DNA of 64,000 nucleotides from Hysterangium stoloniferum (GCA_015178975.1 WHVD01000125.1:1-64000), one strand, 5' to 3'. Shown: positions 22,185 through 34,356, counted from the stretch's first letter. Numbers and translations: made by a program. The notes: generated from the letters alone by a model not told the origin.

Positions 22185-22220
22185 GTATTTTCTGACTAAG
22201 ACTCACAGATTATTTTCAAT

Positions 22221-23326
22221 ATGCCACCAAGAAGAAAAGCGCATGCACAGGCATCATTACCTGGACCATCGACTCTTCATTCCCCATTAACTTTGTATAC
22301 CAGCCAGACGCTTGCAAACCAGTTGGAAGAGATGGAAGAAGCCCATATCGAAGAAGTCCCAGAAAACCAGGATGAATCTGAGCATGAGGACAAGTCCGTG
22401 GCCCCCAACAAGGGCAAAGGTGTCGAAAATCCTCCGTCCAGCGATTGACTGCCACTTTTGGATCCTGCCTCTGAGTATTTAGCAATCACTTAGGAAAGGT
22501 TGATGAATCACATGCTTGGAGAAGGCAAAAAGAAAGATATGGAACCCCCACGGTCAAAAGTCAATGCTCCGGAACCCTTCATGGGTTCCAACCCAAACAA
22601 ACTCTCTACTTCCCTCATGCAATGTCACTTCAATTTCCACGATCGATCTGCCACATTCTCCATGGACTCCCAAAAAGTCAACTATGCACTTTTGTACTTG
22701 TCAGGATCTGCATGGAAATGGTTCAAACCGGCTTTTAGCGGACTTTCCAAGGAAGAGCCACTTTGGCTTGAAGATTGGGATGCTTTTGTTGAGGAGCTTG
22801 AAACCAACTTTGGCCCATACTGTATGACCTGACAGGAGAAGCTGAGCACAGTCTCACAAATCTTCATATGAAGGACACGCAGTGCATCACAGACTACATC
22901 GTCCAATTCAATAATCTTGCAGCTCATTGTCAGTGGGGCAATCCCACTCTCCACCACCAATTCTATGCCGGTCTGCTGTCCCACCTTAAAGATGAAGTCT
23001 CAAAAGGAGAAGATGGCAAGCCAAAAACCCTGTCCCATCTGTGCCTCAAAGCTCAAAACATGGACGCACGTTATTGGGAATGTTGTGTGGAAGTTGCCCG
23101 CGAGACCTCCACGGACAAAGTGAACAAGTCCACGGCCAATAAAACCAAACAACAACAACTCGTCAACCAGCAACAACAACTCCATGTGATCTGACAAGAA
23201 GAACGATAAAAAGTCTTCTAACAACAACAACAACAACAACAAGGGTCAACAGTCTGGCAAGCAAGCCGGAAAACCTGACCTCACAGGCAAACTCGGACCC
23301 GATGGCAAATTGACCCCATAGGAAAG
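22221..23326 (+). pseudogene. Gypsy Gag with stops
   Basis: Starts at ATG 22221 with a Pro/Arg-rich N terminus, 37 bases after the LTR. The Retrotrans_gag core follows in the frames 22500-22832 and 22868-23194: SWKWF-like SAWKWFKPAF, DAFVEELETNFG, DYIVQFNNLAAHCQWG. There are stops at 22446 and 22830 and a frame change. The end before the insertion reads into GKLGPDGKLTP, and the zinc knuckle continues at 31341. Gag would form the particle shell. Confidence 0.75.
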
Positions 23327-24618
23327 TGTAATGTATTCAGGGGATTCTCTTAGATAGCTCAATATATGCTATAGTGTCACAGAGCTTCAACAATAAAACA
23401 AGCAAAGGTCCAGTAATTTAAATACTGATAGATTAATGAGCTGCGCTATGAAGCTTAAACAACTCAAATCAATGCTTATTTTGATTATTGAAAGGTTCAA
23501 TAGAACTGTGTATGACTCTTTTAGCAAATACAAGAACTATTCCTTGAGAATAGGGGCTGGAAGCTGAATATATGCGCAGTAACTTGGCAGAGACTTGATA
23601 TAAGAGCTTCGGATTCTTGTATGCTTATTTGTAACTATTAATAGTTATTTAACAAGGTGTTAAATAATTTATTAATAGAGAAAATAAATTGTATTGGATT
23701 ATCTGAGTGCTTGTACTTGATTAATTCAATAAACTTAGGGCTGGGCCTTGAGTAATCTAGTATTGGCAGGGATTTCAGTAAGGATACTTAGATACTTATT
23801 AGGTTTATTATCTAATTAATAAGCCTAAAGGGTAGCTGTGAGGCTGAGGAACTTAGATGATTAGCTAAGTCCAAGAGTTGCTGACAAAGATTCAAGATGC
23901 TGCAAGTGTAGGTGCTTGCAGTGAGTGTATCAGACTAAGGCTATTATTGTCCTTAGGATGATTAGATAAGCTGGTGCTGTGCTGCAAATATGTGAGAGAT
24001 AAGATGATTTTATTGGAAACTTAGCCCTCCTTATATACATTTTGATAACTCAATGATTAGCTAACTATTTAGTTTATGAGGTCATTAGTGAGATCATAAT
24101 GACCTCATATTCTACTCATTATTTACCCTTTGTTTAACATGTGATTCCCCTCTCTGAGACAAGGGTTCTAAGCTTTGGCTTGAACATGAAGGTTCAAGGC
24201 CGCGGTCCCGGGGACGGAAGCAAACGATGAGTCGGCGGAACCTAATAATGACTCGGGTAGTCACGTTCGTGACTTGTGTGACTCGGGTAGTCACATTCGT
24301 GACCTTTGTGACATCCCGACACTGGAGGCTTATGTAATAAGTCACATGACTCCAAAAATGCGCAAACTAGCTGCACAAGGTGCCGAAAGGTAATAACTAA
24401 GTAAATAAAATATAAATAATTAGTTAAAAATTATAATAAATTAACTAAGATATAATAGCATAATATGAGTTCATATATGCTATTATTATGCGAAGTTAAA
24501 AGGAATAGAGCCTATATTTCACAATAAAAATATAATAAAAATACAATAAATTCGAAAGAATATTAAATAATCCACAGAAAATTAAGAGGATATTATGATA
24601 TGATGCTGATACATCACA
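23327..24618 (-). repeat. 3' LTR of family G element
   Basis: On the plus strand TGTAATGTATTCAGG...GATGCTGATACATCACA. Same length and apparently same sequence as 30044-31335. Confidence 0.93.
24248..24305. repeat. two units of the 30-bp LTR repeat
   Basis: Each unit contains GTGACTCGGGTAGTCAC, an imperfect palindrome, followed by RTTCGTGACTTG. Two units here and at about 30966-31023, six at 62898-63075. Confidence 0.85.
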
Positions 24619-24621
24619 AAA

Positions 24622-24637
24622 TCCCCTCTTCCTTTTG
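24622..24637 (-). other. polypurine tract of family G
   Basis: On the minus strand CAAAAGGAAGAGGGGA, four bases before the 3' LTR; the same tract is next to the LTR at 63387. It would prime plus-strand DNA synthesis. Confidence 0.7.
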
Positions 24638-25084
24638 ACTGAGTCATAATGCTCAATCGCTTTCTGAGAATTAAATAATACTTTGTTTTTAAATGATAAA
24701 GAAATAATACTTTTGTTTTGAATGATAAAAGAATTAAGATGTTAATCTAATCAATTATCATAGTCGGGAGAAATAGGAATAATGTTGACTATTTCTTCCT
24801 GTTGATTAATTATTGACGATGAAGTCATTGCTTGATCACTTGGTGGGGAAAAGTTGAAAATATTATCGGTTTTAGAGCTGGATGGAGCATATGAGAAGCT
24901 GGAACTTCATTTTGAGAAGGTTTCCCTTCAATGATTTTAATAGAGTAGTCCAATTCGGTGACTGGGGAGAGTTCCATATGAAATTTTAACTTTTTTGATG
25001 AGGAAACGTTTTCTTTTACTTGAATATATAAGAATGAAAGAAGTAATGGTGCATATAGGGTGCATATATTGATGTTTTGGTTAT

Positions 25085-28000
25085 TTAGAGGCCAAGTTGG
25101 CCAGTGAGACCTCCATGAGTCTCAGATGGTAGCTGTGCACTCTTTCTTTTGTTTCTCCAGTCACAAAGAATTGCAGGAGCATTCTTCAGATGCTTTTGGA
25201 GTAATGAGAATAACAGGTTGACAATCCAAGCATAAAATGGAATATATGCTGAGAAATAGACCATCATTCCCAAGGATGTTTGAAGCTCATGAACATTTCT
25301 GGGTTCTTCTAATTGTAGAATAGCATCTATCTTCTCCTTATTAGTAGACAAGCCAAGTCGGGAGACTTTCTGTCCTAATAACTGAAGTGATTGGTAGGCA
25401 AAATGGCATTTTGAGGGAGACAAGGTCATTTTTGAAGCAATGATTGCTTTGAGGACTGATTCTGTATGCATTAAATGATCTTCAAAGGTTTTAGAGAAGA
25501 TGACAATATCATCAATGTAGACCAAAGCAAATATCCAGAGGAATGGGGATAGAATATTCTGCATAACTCTCTGGAAGACTGCTGGGCCATTTCTGAATCC
25601 AAAGGGCATTCTCAAGAATTGATAAAGCCCTCTGTGTGTTCTGAAAGCTGTCTTCTCTTTATCTTTTGATGCCATTTCCAATTGAGTAAAACCGGCTAAT
25701 GCATCTAGTGTAGATAACCACTGAGATCCAGTTAATGCTTGTAATATATCATCTTGCCGAGGCAGTGGAAATTCATCTGGAATTACTTGAGCATTAAGTT
25801 GCCTGAAGTCAATTACCATCCTGGGCTTTCCTTGCTGATAAATGATAAATGCAGGAGCACCCCAAGGGCTTTTGGAAGGCTCAATAACTTGTAATTTGAC
25901 CCATTTATCCATCTGCTCATCAATAATCTCTCTCTTCTTAGGTGAGGCAAAGAATGGAGGTCGGGAAATTTCTCTTGTTCCTTCTCTCAAATTTATCTCC
26001 ACCTTGGCAGGATAGTGGCCTAATCTTCCATCTAATCCAAAGGCTAATCGATTCTTCCATAAGATAGCCTTTAGTTGATTCTTCTGCTCCAATGATAAAT
26101 CCTTATTGATATCAATCTCCTCAAAGAATTTATCAGAGCTAATATCATCTGGAGGAGTTTCTGCTGTCTTTGGGCCACCTTCTGATTCTCCTTGAGTATT
26201 AGGTTGATCAATAGAATTGTATTTCGGATTGAGAAGTTGGCTAGCAATGCTCTTGATCAAATAGGAATGAGCACTTAGATGGGATAGTTGCTCATTGTCT
26301 AAATGTTCCAAGCTATCCAACCATGTTTCTGGATTATGGGAGTAGCCTAGTATTTGGCCTTCATGTATATGCACTGGGAAACTTGAGAAATTGGAGATAT
26401 ATAACCGAGGATTTTTCCGAGTAATGATAGAATCAGGAGTAGCATAGAAATCTTGGTCTCCTCGGTTAGATAAGAATATCTTCTCTACATATGCTATATC
26501 AGATCCCTTTGGGAAGGACAAGGTCACTGGTATAGCACTTATAGACTCTGGAGAAATGGTTATATCAATGCTAGACCTAACTGAATTCTCAGTTTCCTTA
26601 GATTGAATTGATTTCTTTATTTTTTTGTTCTTCCTATGAGCCTTAATTTTTCCGGCAAGATCCGAGAGCTTTGGAGTGACATTAACTTGGAAAGCTTCAC
26701 CCCTTTCATCCTTTAATAAAGGTCCAATAGAATTTTGAACTTTGATAGACCTTCCACTAGAGCCAAAGCTCAAGATTGAACCTTCTTCTCCTCGGATCAC
26801 TGAGATTGCATATTGGTCTGCAAAATCATTGCCAATAATGAATGGAGTAGTCATTCCTTTGACTACATAAGCTTCAATGATTAATTCGACTGGCCCTTCA
26901 CTAGTATCAAAGTAAATAGGCAAGGAAATAAATCCGGATATTGTAGAGGCTCCAGTTACTTGAATTAAATTGATTCTCTGTCCATTTTTAATCTTTGGAG
27001 GATTTTCGAGTTGAGATAAAGTAGAGTGAGATATCAATGAAATGTCTGCTCCAGAATCCACTATAATATTTGTAGGATTTTTGCCATAACTTCCAAGCCA
27101 TCCTTGAGTGGAAGTGGCTTGTGCTCCAAGGAAAGCACAACCGGGAGGCCTGGCCATCAGTCTTGGCAAAGAAAATATTTCCCTCTTGGTGGAATTAGCT
27201 AGTTTGATAATATAGTTCTTGACATTGAAGATTCCATTCAACATTTTCCGCTGTAATTTCTGCTCAGATGCCCTTTTCTGCACAGTAGTTCCCATGTTAT
27301 CTGAATATATGCTGGTTTTCCTTTCAGATTCAATCTCTGATCCCCTCTGACTCGACTCAGGGTCTGAAGACTGGTTATTGGAAGTGGAAACCATGTTAAC
27401 TGATGTGCATATATTCAGTGCTTGAGATGATTCTGTGTTGGAATGCTCTTCTGAATTCAATTCAATCAAATCAGATGATTCCTCTATAGTTTCTTGAGAG
27501 CTCTCTTCTTCTGAGCTACAATTGTAATAGAGGTCATCATATTCTGTTTGAGCTTGAATATCTTCTTCAGTTTGACTAATAAAATTTGTCCGAGCATTTC
27601 TTATTCCTTTCTTGGAGTACTTGCAGTCATAGTCCCAATGCTTTGGGCTGCCACAATGCCTACAAGGCCTAGCCTTCTTGGATTCCGGAGTATTCCCTTT
27701 AGAGACAATTGAGTCATCTCTTGGGAACTGAGGTTTCCCAATATTAGGACTCCAACCAATTAAAGTGGATCTTGCAAACTTGAAACGGTTAGGTCTTGAG
27801 GCAAAGCCTTTAGGCTCTCTAAGTGACTGCTCCAGTTGCTTCAATCTTCTGTCTATGGAAGAGGTAGAAGAAGTGAAGAAGGATGTTTGAAGAGCTTCCT
27901 CATGATGCTTAATGGCAGTTGCAAATTCTCTCAAACTCCTATACCGGTGAGTGTCTAGAATGGCTGCCCAGAACTCAGGAGCTCCATTCATCACTTCCAT

Positions 28001-29785
28001 GATTGTTTCAGAGTCTGAAAGCCTGTATACCATGCTGAGAAGCTCTGTTTTCCGAATGAAATAGCTTGTAGGAGATTCAGTGGAGTGACCTGCTTCCCGG
28101 TAGTTTGCTTTATTAGCTCTACTTTTCTGCCGGTCAAGCCAGGACCTATTCATGTAATAAACACAAATAGCCCTTCTCAAGGTACTCCAAGAGACTGTGA
28201 TCTCACGGCGGTAATCTGTTGGTAATGACCAAAACCATAAGTCGGCTTCCTTCTCAAGCCTGAGAGGGATTAATTGTCCCAACTGTTGGAATATATAGTT
28301 GCTTCGTTCAGATAGATTATTGATCTTGAATATCCATTTGGACAAAGTGTCTGGATCACCATCCCACTTGGGAATAATTTCCGGCTTCAGTTTCAAATCA
28401 AAATGAGCTTCTTGTATGCTCTTAGCACTTGTAGTATCAGGTAGCTTGGGTGGCCCCTTCATAGAATTAAATCTTCTAGGGCCACTAGGACCATTATCTC
28501 CATCATCTCCATCACCAGGAGGACCTCCTCCTCCTTGAGAGATGTTTGATTCTCCAAATAAACCTGACCTATGAGGTCTTCTATATGATGTTCTCCTATC
28601 CCTCTCAGGATCATAAGGTATATGCAACCCAAGAGGTTCTCTGACAGGCTCTTTCCGAGGAATTGTAGTTCCTAAACCTGTAGTAGTATAAGGCAATGAA
28701 GTCTGCCTTTCAGGAGGTCTTCTAGTTTGAGGCTCTTGTAATAACTCTGACAATCTTCGAGATTCTGACATATATGCAGGCAGATTATCATAAGGGGAGT
28801 GATCACTTGAATGAGGACTGATTGTATCTTCAGAAATATGCTTCCTAGCCTCTTGGAAGCCTCGTTCTTCATGTAGAGGCACTCCCTTTTTAGTTTCATG
28901 CTTCAAAATGCTATAATCGATTTCTTCTCCTTCAGAAGGTAATTCAAATTTTACTTCACTTGTCATTTCTTTAGGAGTTGAATGGATTATGCCTATAGGT
29001 TCATGACTAGGTGGTTTGGAAGGTGATTCTATTTCTGGAGGAAGCTGAATCTGGCTGATCCCCTCAGACTCGACCTGGGCTGGGGAAGCCTCTTGCTCAG
29101 GTACTTCAGTTTCACCCATTGGAATTAGAGCCTTGTGGAAATATAAATATGCCAGAATATTCTCAATCTCTTCACGATAGAGGACTGAGATCACTTCAAA
29201 GTCTTCTTGATTCCATGCTTCTCTAGGATTATCATTTGGTCCCCATTTGGGTAGTTTAGGTACTTGTATGCACCTTGAAGTGAGTATAGGAGTTGCCTTA
29301 TCAATATGCTCTTGAAGTATCTCCTGTAATAGTTCATAACATCCAGGATCTAAATGATAGCCAGCATCTTCTAATGGCAATTCTCTATTTTCCTCACTAG
29401 GGATTCCTCCCAATAGGTCTTCTAACAAATAGAGAGCATGAGCCGCTACCTTTTCAGCCTGCTTGGGTAAAGGCATATAGGGTAGACTCTCTGTGTTTGG
29501 AATATATCTCTTCCCAAGTTTCAAAATGAGTTCTCTCCTAGACTTGTGTGGAAAGGTTGTCTCATACAGTCTCCTCAATCTCACTGTACTTGGATAGAGG
29601 TAAGTAAGATCTCCTGGTCTGGCTCTATCATTCCTTAATAGATGCTTTTGTGGAGTAGCAGAGAAACTGTGGACTGGAGTATTGGGAATAGTAACATTAA
29701 GATGGCGGAAATGTTCAGGAGTTGTGGTGGGTGCTGGAGAGACTAATCTCTCTGGGTGTAGTTGTATGCTAGGTGTTTTGGACAT
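25085..29785 (-). CDS. Gag-protease-reverse transcriptase polyprotein lacking RNase H and integrase
   Basis: An uninterrupted frame of 1566 codons on the minus strand. It has a long Gag-like region (about 1-700, with a Pro/Ser-rich N-terminal third), a CCHC knuckle CRHCGSPKHWDYDC near residue 710, and an aspartic protease with IIVDSGADISLI near 905. Reverse transcriptase covers about 1270-1490, with KPRMVIDFRQLN, LDALAGFTQLEM and the catalytic YIDD near 1420. Sequence after the RT thumb ends in a short unrelated tail and a stop. Gypsy polyproteins normally continue with RNase H and a DD(35)E integrase, which are missing both from the ORF and from the 466 bp before the LTR. Key RT and protease residues are present, so these activities could be intact. 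Nested inside the Gag of the older Gypsy element. Confidence 0.92.
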   Translation of the reverse strand: MSKTPSIQLHPERLVSPAPTTTPEHFRHLNVTIPNTPVHSFSATPQKHLLRNDRARPGDLTYLYPSTVRLRRLYETTFPHKSRRELILKLGKRYIPNTESLPYMPLPKQAEKVAAHALYLLEDLLGGIPSEENRELPLEDAGYHLDPGCYELLQEILQEHIDKATPILTSRCIQVPKLPKWGPNDNPREAWNQEDFEVISVLYREEIENILAYLYFHKALIPMGETEVPEQEASPAQVESEGISQIQLPPEIESPSKPPSHEPIGIIHSTPKEMTSEVKFELPSEGEEIDYSILKHETKKGVPLHEERGFQEARKHISEDTISPHSSDHSPYDNLPAYMSESRRLSELLQEPQTRRPPERQTSLPYTTTGLGTTIPRKEPVREPLGLHIPYDPERDRRTSYRRPHRSGLFGESNISQGGGGPPGDGDDGDNGPSGPRRFNSMKGPPKLPDTTSAKSIQEAHFDLKLKPEIIPKWDGDPDTLSKWIFKINNLSERSNYIFQQLGQLIPLRLEKEADLWFWSLPTDYRREITVSWSTLRRAICVYYMNRSWLDRQKSRANKANYREAGHSTESPTSYFIRKTELLSMVYRLSDSETIMEVMNGAPEFWAAILDTHRYRSLREFATAIKHHEEALQTSFFTSSTSSIDRRLKQLEQSLREPKGFASRPNRFKFARSTLIGWSPNIGKPQFPRDDSIVSKGNTPESKKARPCRHCGSPKHWDYDCKYSKKGIRNARTNFISQTEEDIQAQTEYDDLYYNCSSEEESSQETIEESSDLIELNSEEHSNTESSQALNICTSVNMVSTSNNQSSDPESSQRGSEIESERKTSIYSDNMGTTVQKRASEQKLQRKMLNGIFNVKNYIIKLANSTKREIFSLPRLMARPPGCAFLGAQATSTQGWLGSYGKNPTNIIVDSGADISLISHSTLSQLENPPKIKNGQRINLIQVTGASTISGFISLPIYFDTSEGPVELIIEAYVVKGMTTPFIIGNDFADQYAISVIRGEEGSILSFGSSGRSIKVQNSIGPLLKDERGEAFQVNVTPKLSDLAGKIKAHRKNKKIKKSIQSKETENSVRSSIDITISPESISAIPVTLSFPKGSDIAYVEKIFLSNRGDQDFYATPDSIITRKNPRLYISNFSSFPVHIHEGQILGYSHNPETWLDSLEHLDNEQLSHLSAHSYLIKSIASQLLNPKYNSIDQPNTQGESEGGPKTAETPPDDISSDKFFEEIDINKDLSLEQKNQLKAILWKNRLAFGLDGRLGHYPAKVEINLREGTREISRPPFFASPKKREIIDEQMDKWVKLQVIEPSKSPWGAPAFIIYQQGKPRMVIDFRQLNAQVIPDEFPLPRQDDILQALTGSQWLSTLDALAGFTQLEMASKDKEKTAFRTHRGLYQFLRMPFGFRNGPAVFQRVMQNILSPFLWIFALVYIDDIVIFSKTFEDHLMHTESVLKAIIASKMTLSPSKCHFAYQSLQLLGQKVSRLGLSTNKEKIDAILQLEEPRNVHELQTSLGMMVYFSAYIPFYAWIVNLLFSLLQKHLKNAPAILCDWRNKRKSAQLPSETHGGLTGQLGL

Positions 29786-30023
29786 AGTAGAATTATTTCT
29801 AGTCCTACTAAGGGTAAATCGAATACTGTTAGGTGGTAAGAGAGTAGGAGTATTCGATGGAGGAATAGGTGTATTGATTTGATTCGAAGAAAGCTTTAGT
29901 AGCTTAGTTGTAACTTGATTTAGTCTTGATTTGATTTCAAAATGTTCTGGATGAAAGCCTTGGTCCAGAATATATGTGGGTTACTGAAAGATTGCTGCAA
30001 CAATAGATTGAAACAAGATCTTC

Positions 30024-30038
30024 CCAGAACGTCCACCA
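30024..30038 (-). other. primer-binding site of family G
   Basis: On the minus strand TGGTGGACGTTCTGG, starting 5 nt after the 5' LTR. The leading TGG matches the CCA end of a tRNA. The tRNA species was not determined. Confidence 0.6.
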
Positions 30039-30043
30039 ATTTT

Positions 30044-31335
30044 TGTAATGTATTCAGGGGATTCTCTTAGATAGCTCAATATATGCTATAGTGTCACAGA
30101 GCTTCAACAATAAAACAAGCAAAGGTCCAGTAATTTAAATACTGATAGATTAATGAGCTGCGCTATGAAGCTTAAACAACTCAAATCAATGCTTATTTTG
30201 ATTATTGAAAGGTTCAATAGAACTGTGTATGACTCTTTTAGCAAATACAAGAACTATTCCTTGAGAATAGGGGCTGGAAGCTGAATATATGCGCAGTAAC
30301 TTGGCAGAGACTTGATATAAGAGCTTCGGATTCTTGTATGCTTATTTGTAACTATTAATAGTTATTTAACAAGGTGTTAAATAATTTATTAATAGAGAAA
30401 ATAAATTGTATTGGATTATCTGAGTGCTTGTACTTGATTAATTCAATAAACTTAGGGCTGGGCCTTGAGTAATCTAGTATTGGCAGGGATTTCAGTAAGG
30501 ATACTTAGATACTTATTAGGTTTATTATCTAATTAATAAGCCTAAAGGGTAGCTGTGAGGCTGAGGAACTTAGATGATTAGCTAAGTCCAAGAGTTGCTG
30601 ACAAAGATTCAAGATGCTGCAAGTGTAGGTGCTTGCAGTGAGTGTATCAGACTAAGGCTATTATTGTCCTTAGGATGATTAGATAAGCTGGTGCTGTGCT
30701 GCAAATATGTGAGAGATAAGATGATTTTATTGGAAACTTAGCCCTCCTTATATACATTTTGATAACTCAATGATTAGCTAACTATTTAGTTTATGAGGTC
30801 ATTAGTGAGATCATAATGACCTCATATTCTACTCATTATTTACCCTTTGTTTAACATGTGATTCCCCTCTCTGAGACAAGGGTTCTAAGCTTTGGCTTGA
30901 ACATGAAGGTTCAAGGCCGCGGTCCCGGGGACGGAAGCAAACGATGAGTCGGCGGAACCTAATAATGACTCGGGTAGTCACGTTCGTGACTTGTGTGACT
31001 CGGGTAGTCACATTCGTGACCTTTGTGACATCCCGACACTGGAGGCTTATGTAATAAGTCACATGACTCCAAAAATGCGCAAACTAGCTGCACAAGGTGC
31101 CGAAAGGTAATAACTAAGTAAATAAAATATAAATAATTAGTTAAAAATTATAATAAATTAACTAAGATATAATAGCATAATATGAGTTCATATATGCTAT
31201 TATTATGCGAAGTTAAAAGGAATAGAGCCTATATTTCACAATAAAAATATAATAAAAATACAATAAATTCGAAAGAATATTAAATAATCCACAGAAAATT
31301 AAGAGGATATTATGATATGATGCTGATACATCACA
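30044..31335 (-). repeat. 5' LTR of family G element
   Basis: 1292 bp, same as 23327-24618. On the minus strand it contains the promoter-like ATGTATATAAGGAGG at about 30745-30759, followed by the likely transcript start. Confidence 0.93.
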
Positions 31336-32700
31336 GAAAGACAATGTCATATGGACAACAACCTCTGTCTCTTGTGCAGAAAGCCCGGTCATTGCGTCCC
31401 AGGATGTCCGCTGGCAAAAGCAAACTCTGCAAAGGGTCGAACAGCCAAGACCTCCATGGAAACCCCGTCAAATGACAAACCGGCTTCCGACTCGAAAAAG
31501 TAAGCAACCCCATGGACTCTGCATGGGTTGGGGGTTGTGTTGCCTCTCCGCACATTCAAGAGTTTACCCACCTCAACACATCCACTCTTTCACATTCTGA
31601 TTCATTTTTCATTAAACTTATGTCTAATATGATTCCAAAATTCATTTTTTCAGCTCTTATAGATTCCCACTCAACTCATTTTTTTTTAGATACAAAATTC
31701 ATGCAAAAGAATTTATTGTCAACTTATCCAATAAATCCTGTCAGCCTTGGCCTCTTCAATGGCACAAGTAATTCAGTTGTCACCCAAGCTTGTGATTTAT
31801 CCATCTGTTTCCCGTGTGGAACATCTCAATTGGTCACTTTCGATGTGACCCAGTTAGACTCAAGTTGCTTGGTGGTCCTTGGACACAACTGGCCTACCCG
31901 CTACAATCCATTGATTGACTGGATAGCTAACAGTATAACTTTCTGGACCCCCGCGGCAGCCAAGGAAACTGCACGTAACCCAGCCTCCACGGCACCCATG
32001 GCCTTCCTGGCACCTGCAGTCTCGAGGACTCCTGTGATCACTACGGCACCTATGGCTTCCCCAGAACCCACGGCACCTCCATCCATTTCTCTGATTAATG
32101 CTGCAGCTTTTATTATGTCTTCAAAGATGGATGGGTCCCAGGCGTTCACTATCAACTTAAAAATTGATGAAGCAACTGGATGTTTTTCAACTCCGGTATC
32201 TGAATCCGAGCCACTGACCTAGAAGGCATCCTGGAGAAATATCATGATTTCGCGGATGTTTTTAGCAAGCAGAAAGCTGACCGGCTTCCGCCCCACAGAG
32301 AATATGACTTAAAAATCAATCTCAAAGACGGTGCCCAGCCACCCTAGGACATATTTACCCACTCTCATCTACGGAACTTTCTGCAATCCGCAATTTCCTG
32401 GATGAACATTTGTCCATAGGCTTTATCCGACCCTCAAAGTCTCCTTTTGGAGCACCTGTTCTGTTTTTCAGAAAAAAGGATGGATCCCTTTGACTATGTG
32501 TTGATTTTAGAGGACTCAATGCTGTCACCAAAAAGGATAAGTATCAACTTCCACTCATATCTGATCTGCTCGATGCTCCACGGAATTCCTGGATTTACAC
32601 CAAAATAGATCTCAAACATGCCTATCATTTGGTCCAGATTGCCACGGGCGACGAATGGAAGAACACTTTTAAAACCCGCTATGGGGCCTTTGAGTGGTTG
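31336..32700 (+). pseudogene. Gypsy zinc knuckle, protease and N-terminal RT (continuation of 22221-23326)
   Basis: The CCHC knuckle CLLCRKPGHCVPGC (about 31366-31407) comes first. Next is a protease-like frame (31512-32222) in which the active-site D-S/T-G is replaced by DSH (ALIDSHSTHFFLD). The RT start is broken by frameshifts and stops ([35 protein letters not shown]). The reading stops at 32700 and resumes at 36915. Confidence 0.75.
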
Positions 32701-33103
32701 TGTGATGTATTAGCCTTATTTTAATACTATCTTCTGAAAAAGGAGTCCAATGCTCTATCAAAATGTGCAAATACTCAATTCACTGCAAGGTAAAATAATT
32801 TAAGTATTTGAGATTAATCAGTGGCAGCCTAAATAGACTTAGAACCCCTGAAGTCAAGAGTTTACTTGAATATATGCACCCTACTTTGCAAAGAAGGTTT
32901 TGAGAGCTGCTTGTGCAAGCTTGTTCTTTTTCTGTGAAAATATATACTTAAAATATGAATAACAATTCACTGATTCAGAATCTAGATTCAACTTCGATTC
33001 TAGCTAATTTATATATATTTTATACTATTTATCAAACAGTAAAAATATTTATAGACAGGTTAAAAGATTAGATATAGAATAAAACACTTATTTGGCTAAT
33101 ATA

Positions 33104-33312
33104 CAGTGAGAGACAAAACCCTTCCAATGATTTTTAGTTGTACAAAGATTCTTGAATAACTCAAGAACCACTGTAGATACAGACCTGAAATTTGGTGGTT
33201 GGTTAGGTCTATATGTTATCTATATGCCATTAAAATATTATGACATAAGCACTGGTATTTTCCATGCTGTAAATAAAATAATAATAAAATCACATTGGAA
33301 GGGTTTTGTCCC
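33104..33312. repeat. left mariner terminal inverted repeat with inner motif copy
   Basis: Outer motif GACAAAACCCTTCCAATG near the end and its reverse complement CATTGGAAGGGTTTTGTC at 33293-33310. The right arm 34498-34707 has the same arrangement in mirror image. Confidence 0.85.
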
Positions 33313-33341
33313 TAGTATAAAAAGAACACAAATCGAACAAT

Positions 33342-34356
33342 CTAGTACTTGGTATAGCCTCCATTGGCCTTCAAAACAGCCTCAACTCTTCTAGGCATAC
33401 TCTCTATCAAATTCTGACAAGTAGAGGCAGGGATCTTCTCCCACTCTGTCTAAACCCCTCCCACAACTCATGAATACTCTTAGGTGCCACTTCATCCTCT
33501 CCCAGCCTCTTTTTGAGGTAATACCAGAGGTGTTCAATTGGATAAGGTCAGCAGACTGAGGTGGTCATACCATGACCACAAATCCATTATCTTTAAACCA
33601 ATTGGTGGCCTTCTTGCTCTTGTATTTGGGATCATTATCTTGCTGAAAGACCACATCTTCTGTGTTCTTGCCATAATACTTCATGATTGCTTGAAGTTCA
33701 TCTTCCAGAATGCTAACATAAAGGTCAGCATCCATCCTTCCATTAATTTTGGTGGAATATTCTGGTCCTTCCCACAACATACAGCTTCACAACATCAGAT
33801 TTCCTCCCCCAAACCTGACTGTACCCTCAACCACCCTATCACTGAGCCCCTCTCCTGCCCTTTTCCATACCTACTTCCTCCCATCTGACCCCAAACAATT
33901 GATTTTTGTCTCATCTAACCAAACAAACCTCTTCCAATCATCCACAGTCCAGTCCTTGTGTCCCAGAGCAAAGCCCATCCTTGCCTTCCTATGCCTCTTA
34001 GTGAGTAAAGGCCTTTTTCTCTTCACCACAGCTCTCATTCCAGCTTTATTGAGTGCTCTATGAAAATTCTTCACTGAAATAAACTCTCCAGTCATATTTT
34101 GAAGGATTTTGGTGACCTCAGTGGCATGTTCTGCCTTCTGAGAAGTGATTTGTTAGAGGGAATAATGAATATCTGAGGGAGAAAGCTTGCATGGATGGCC
34201 ACCAGGTGCTTTGGAAAGTGATGGGCAATGAGTAAAGTGAATTCTGGATATAGTAAATTGACCTCTGCCAGTGATTGCAGAGATCTGAGAAGCAGACTTG
34301 CCCTTATTGAGCAAAATGAAAATGTGGCTAACCTGAGGAGGAGTAAGAGCTTTCAT
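33342..34356 (-). pseudogene. Tc1-type transposase with frameshifts
   Basis: An N-terminal helix-turn-helix (SHIFILLNKGKSASQISAITG) comes first, then the catalytic part. The first Asp lies in WLDETKIN (about 33900-33930) and the second in QQDNDPKYKSKKA (about 33630). The region of the third acidic residue, normally NPIEHLW, lies at about 33530-33545, where a one-base deletion shifts the frame. In the undamaged spacing it would be a DD34E enzyme. A second frame break lies around 33567. The usual end of the family, with GGYTKY before a stop, is visible at 33342. It would have excised and inserted the element at TA sites; this copy is inactive. Confidence 0.85.

Larger units (their letters stand above)
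23327..31335 (-). mobile_element. full-length but integrase-less Gypsy-like element (family G), TSD GAAAG
   Basis: 8009 bp, in reverse orientation, bounded by GAAAG at 23322-23326 and 31336-31340. It has two 1292-bp LTRs without a difference that I could see, a primer-binding site, a polypurine tract and one long open reading frame. The frame ends just after reverse transcriptase. Identical LTRs mean recent integration. The missing RNase H and integrase mean that it needed help from another element. Confidence 0.9.

Noticed and set aside
22900..23330. CAACAACAACAAC runs as a microsatellite of interest
   Set aside because: It is the Gln/Asn-rich end of the Gag coding region.
29682..29882. 66-aa plus-strand ORF opposite the polyprotein start
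   Set aside because: Antisense shadow of the polyprotein and its leader.
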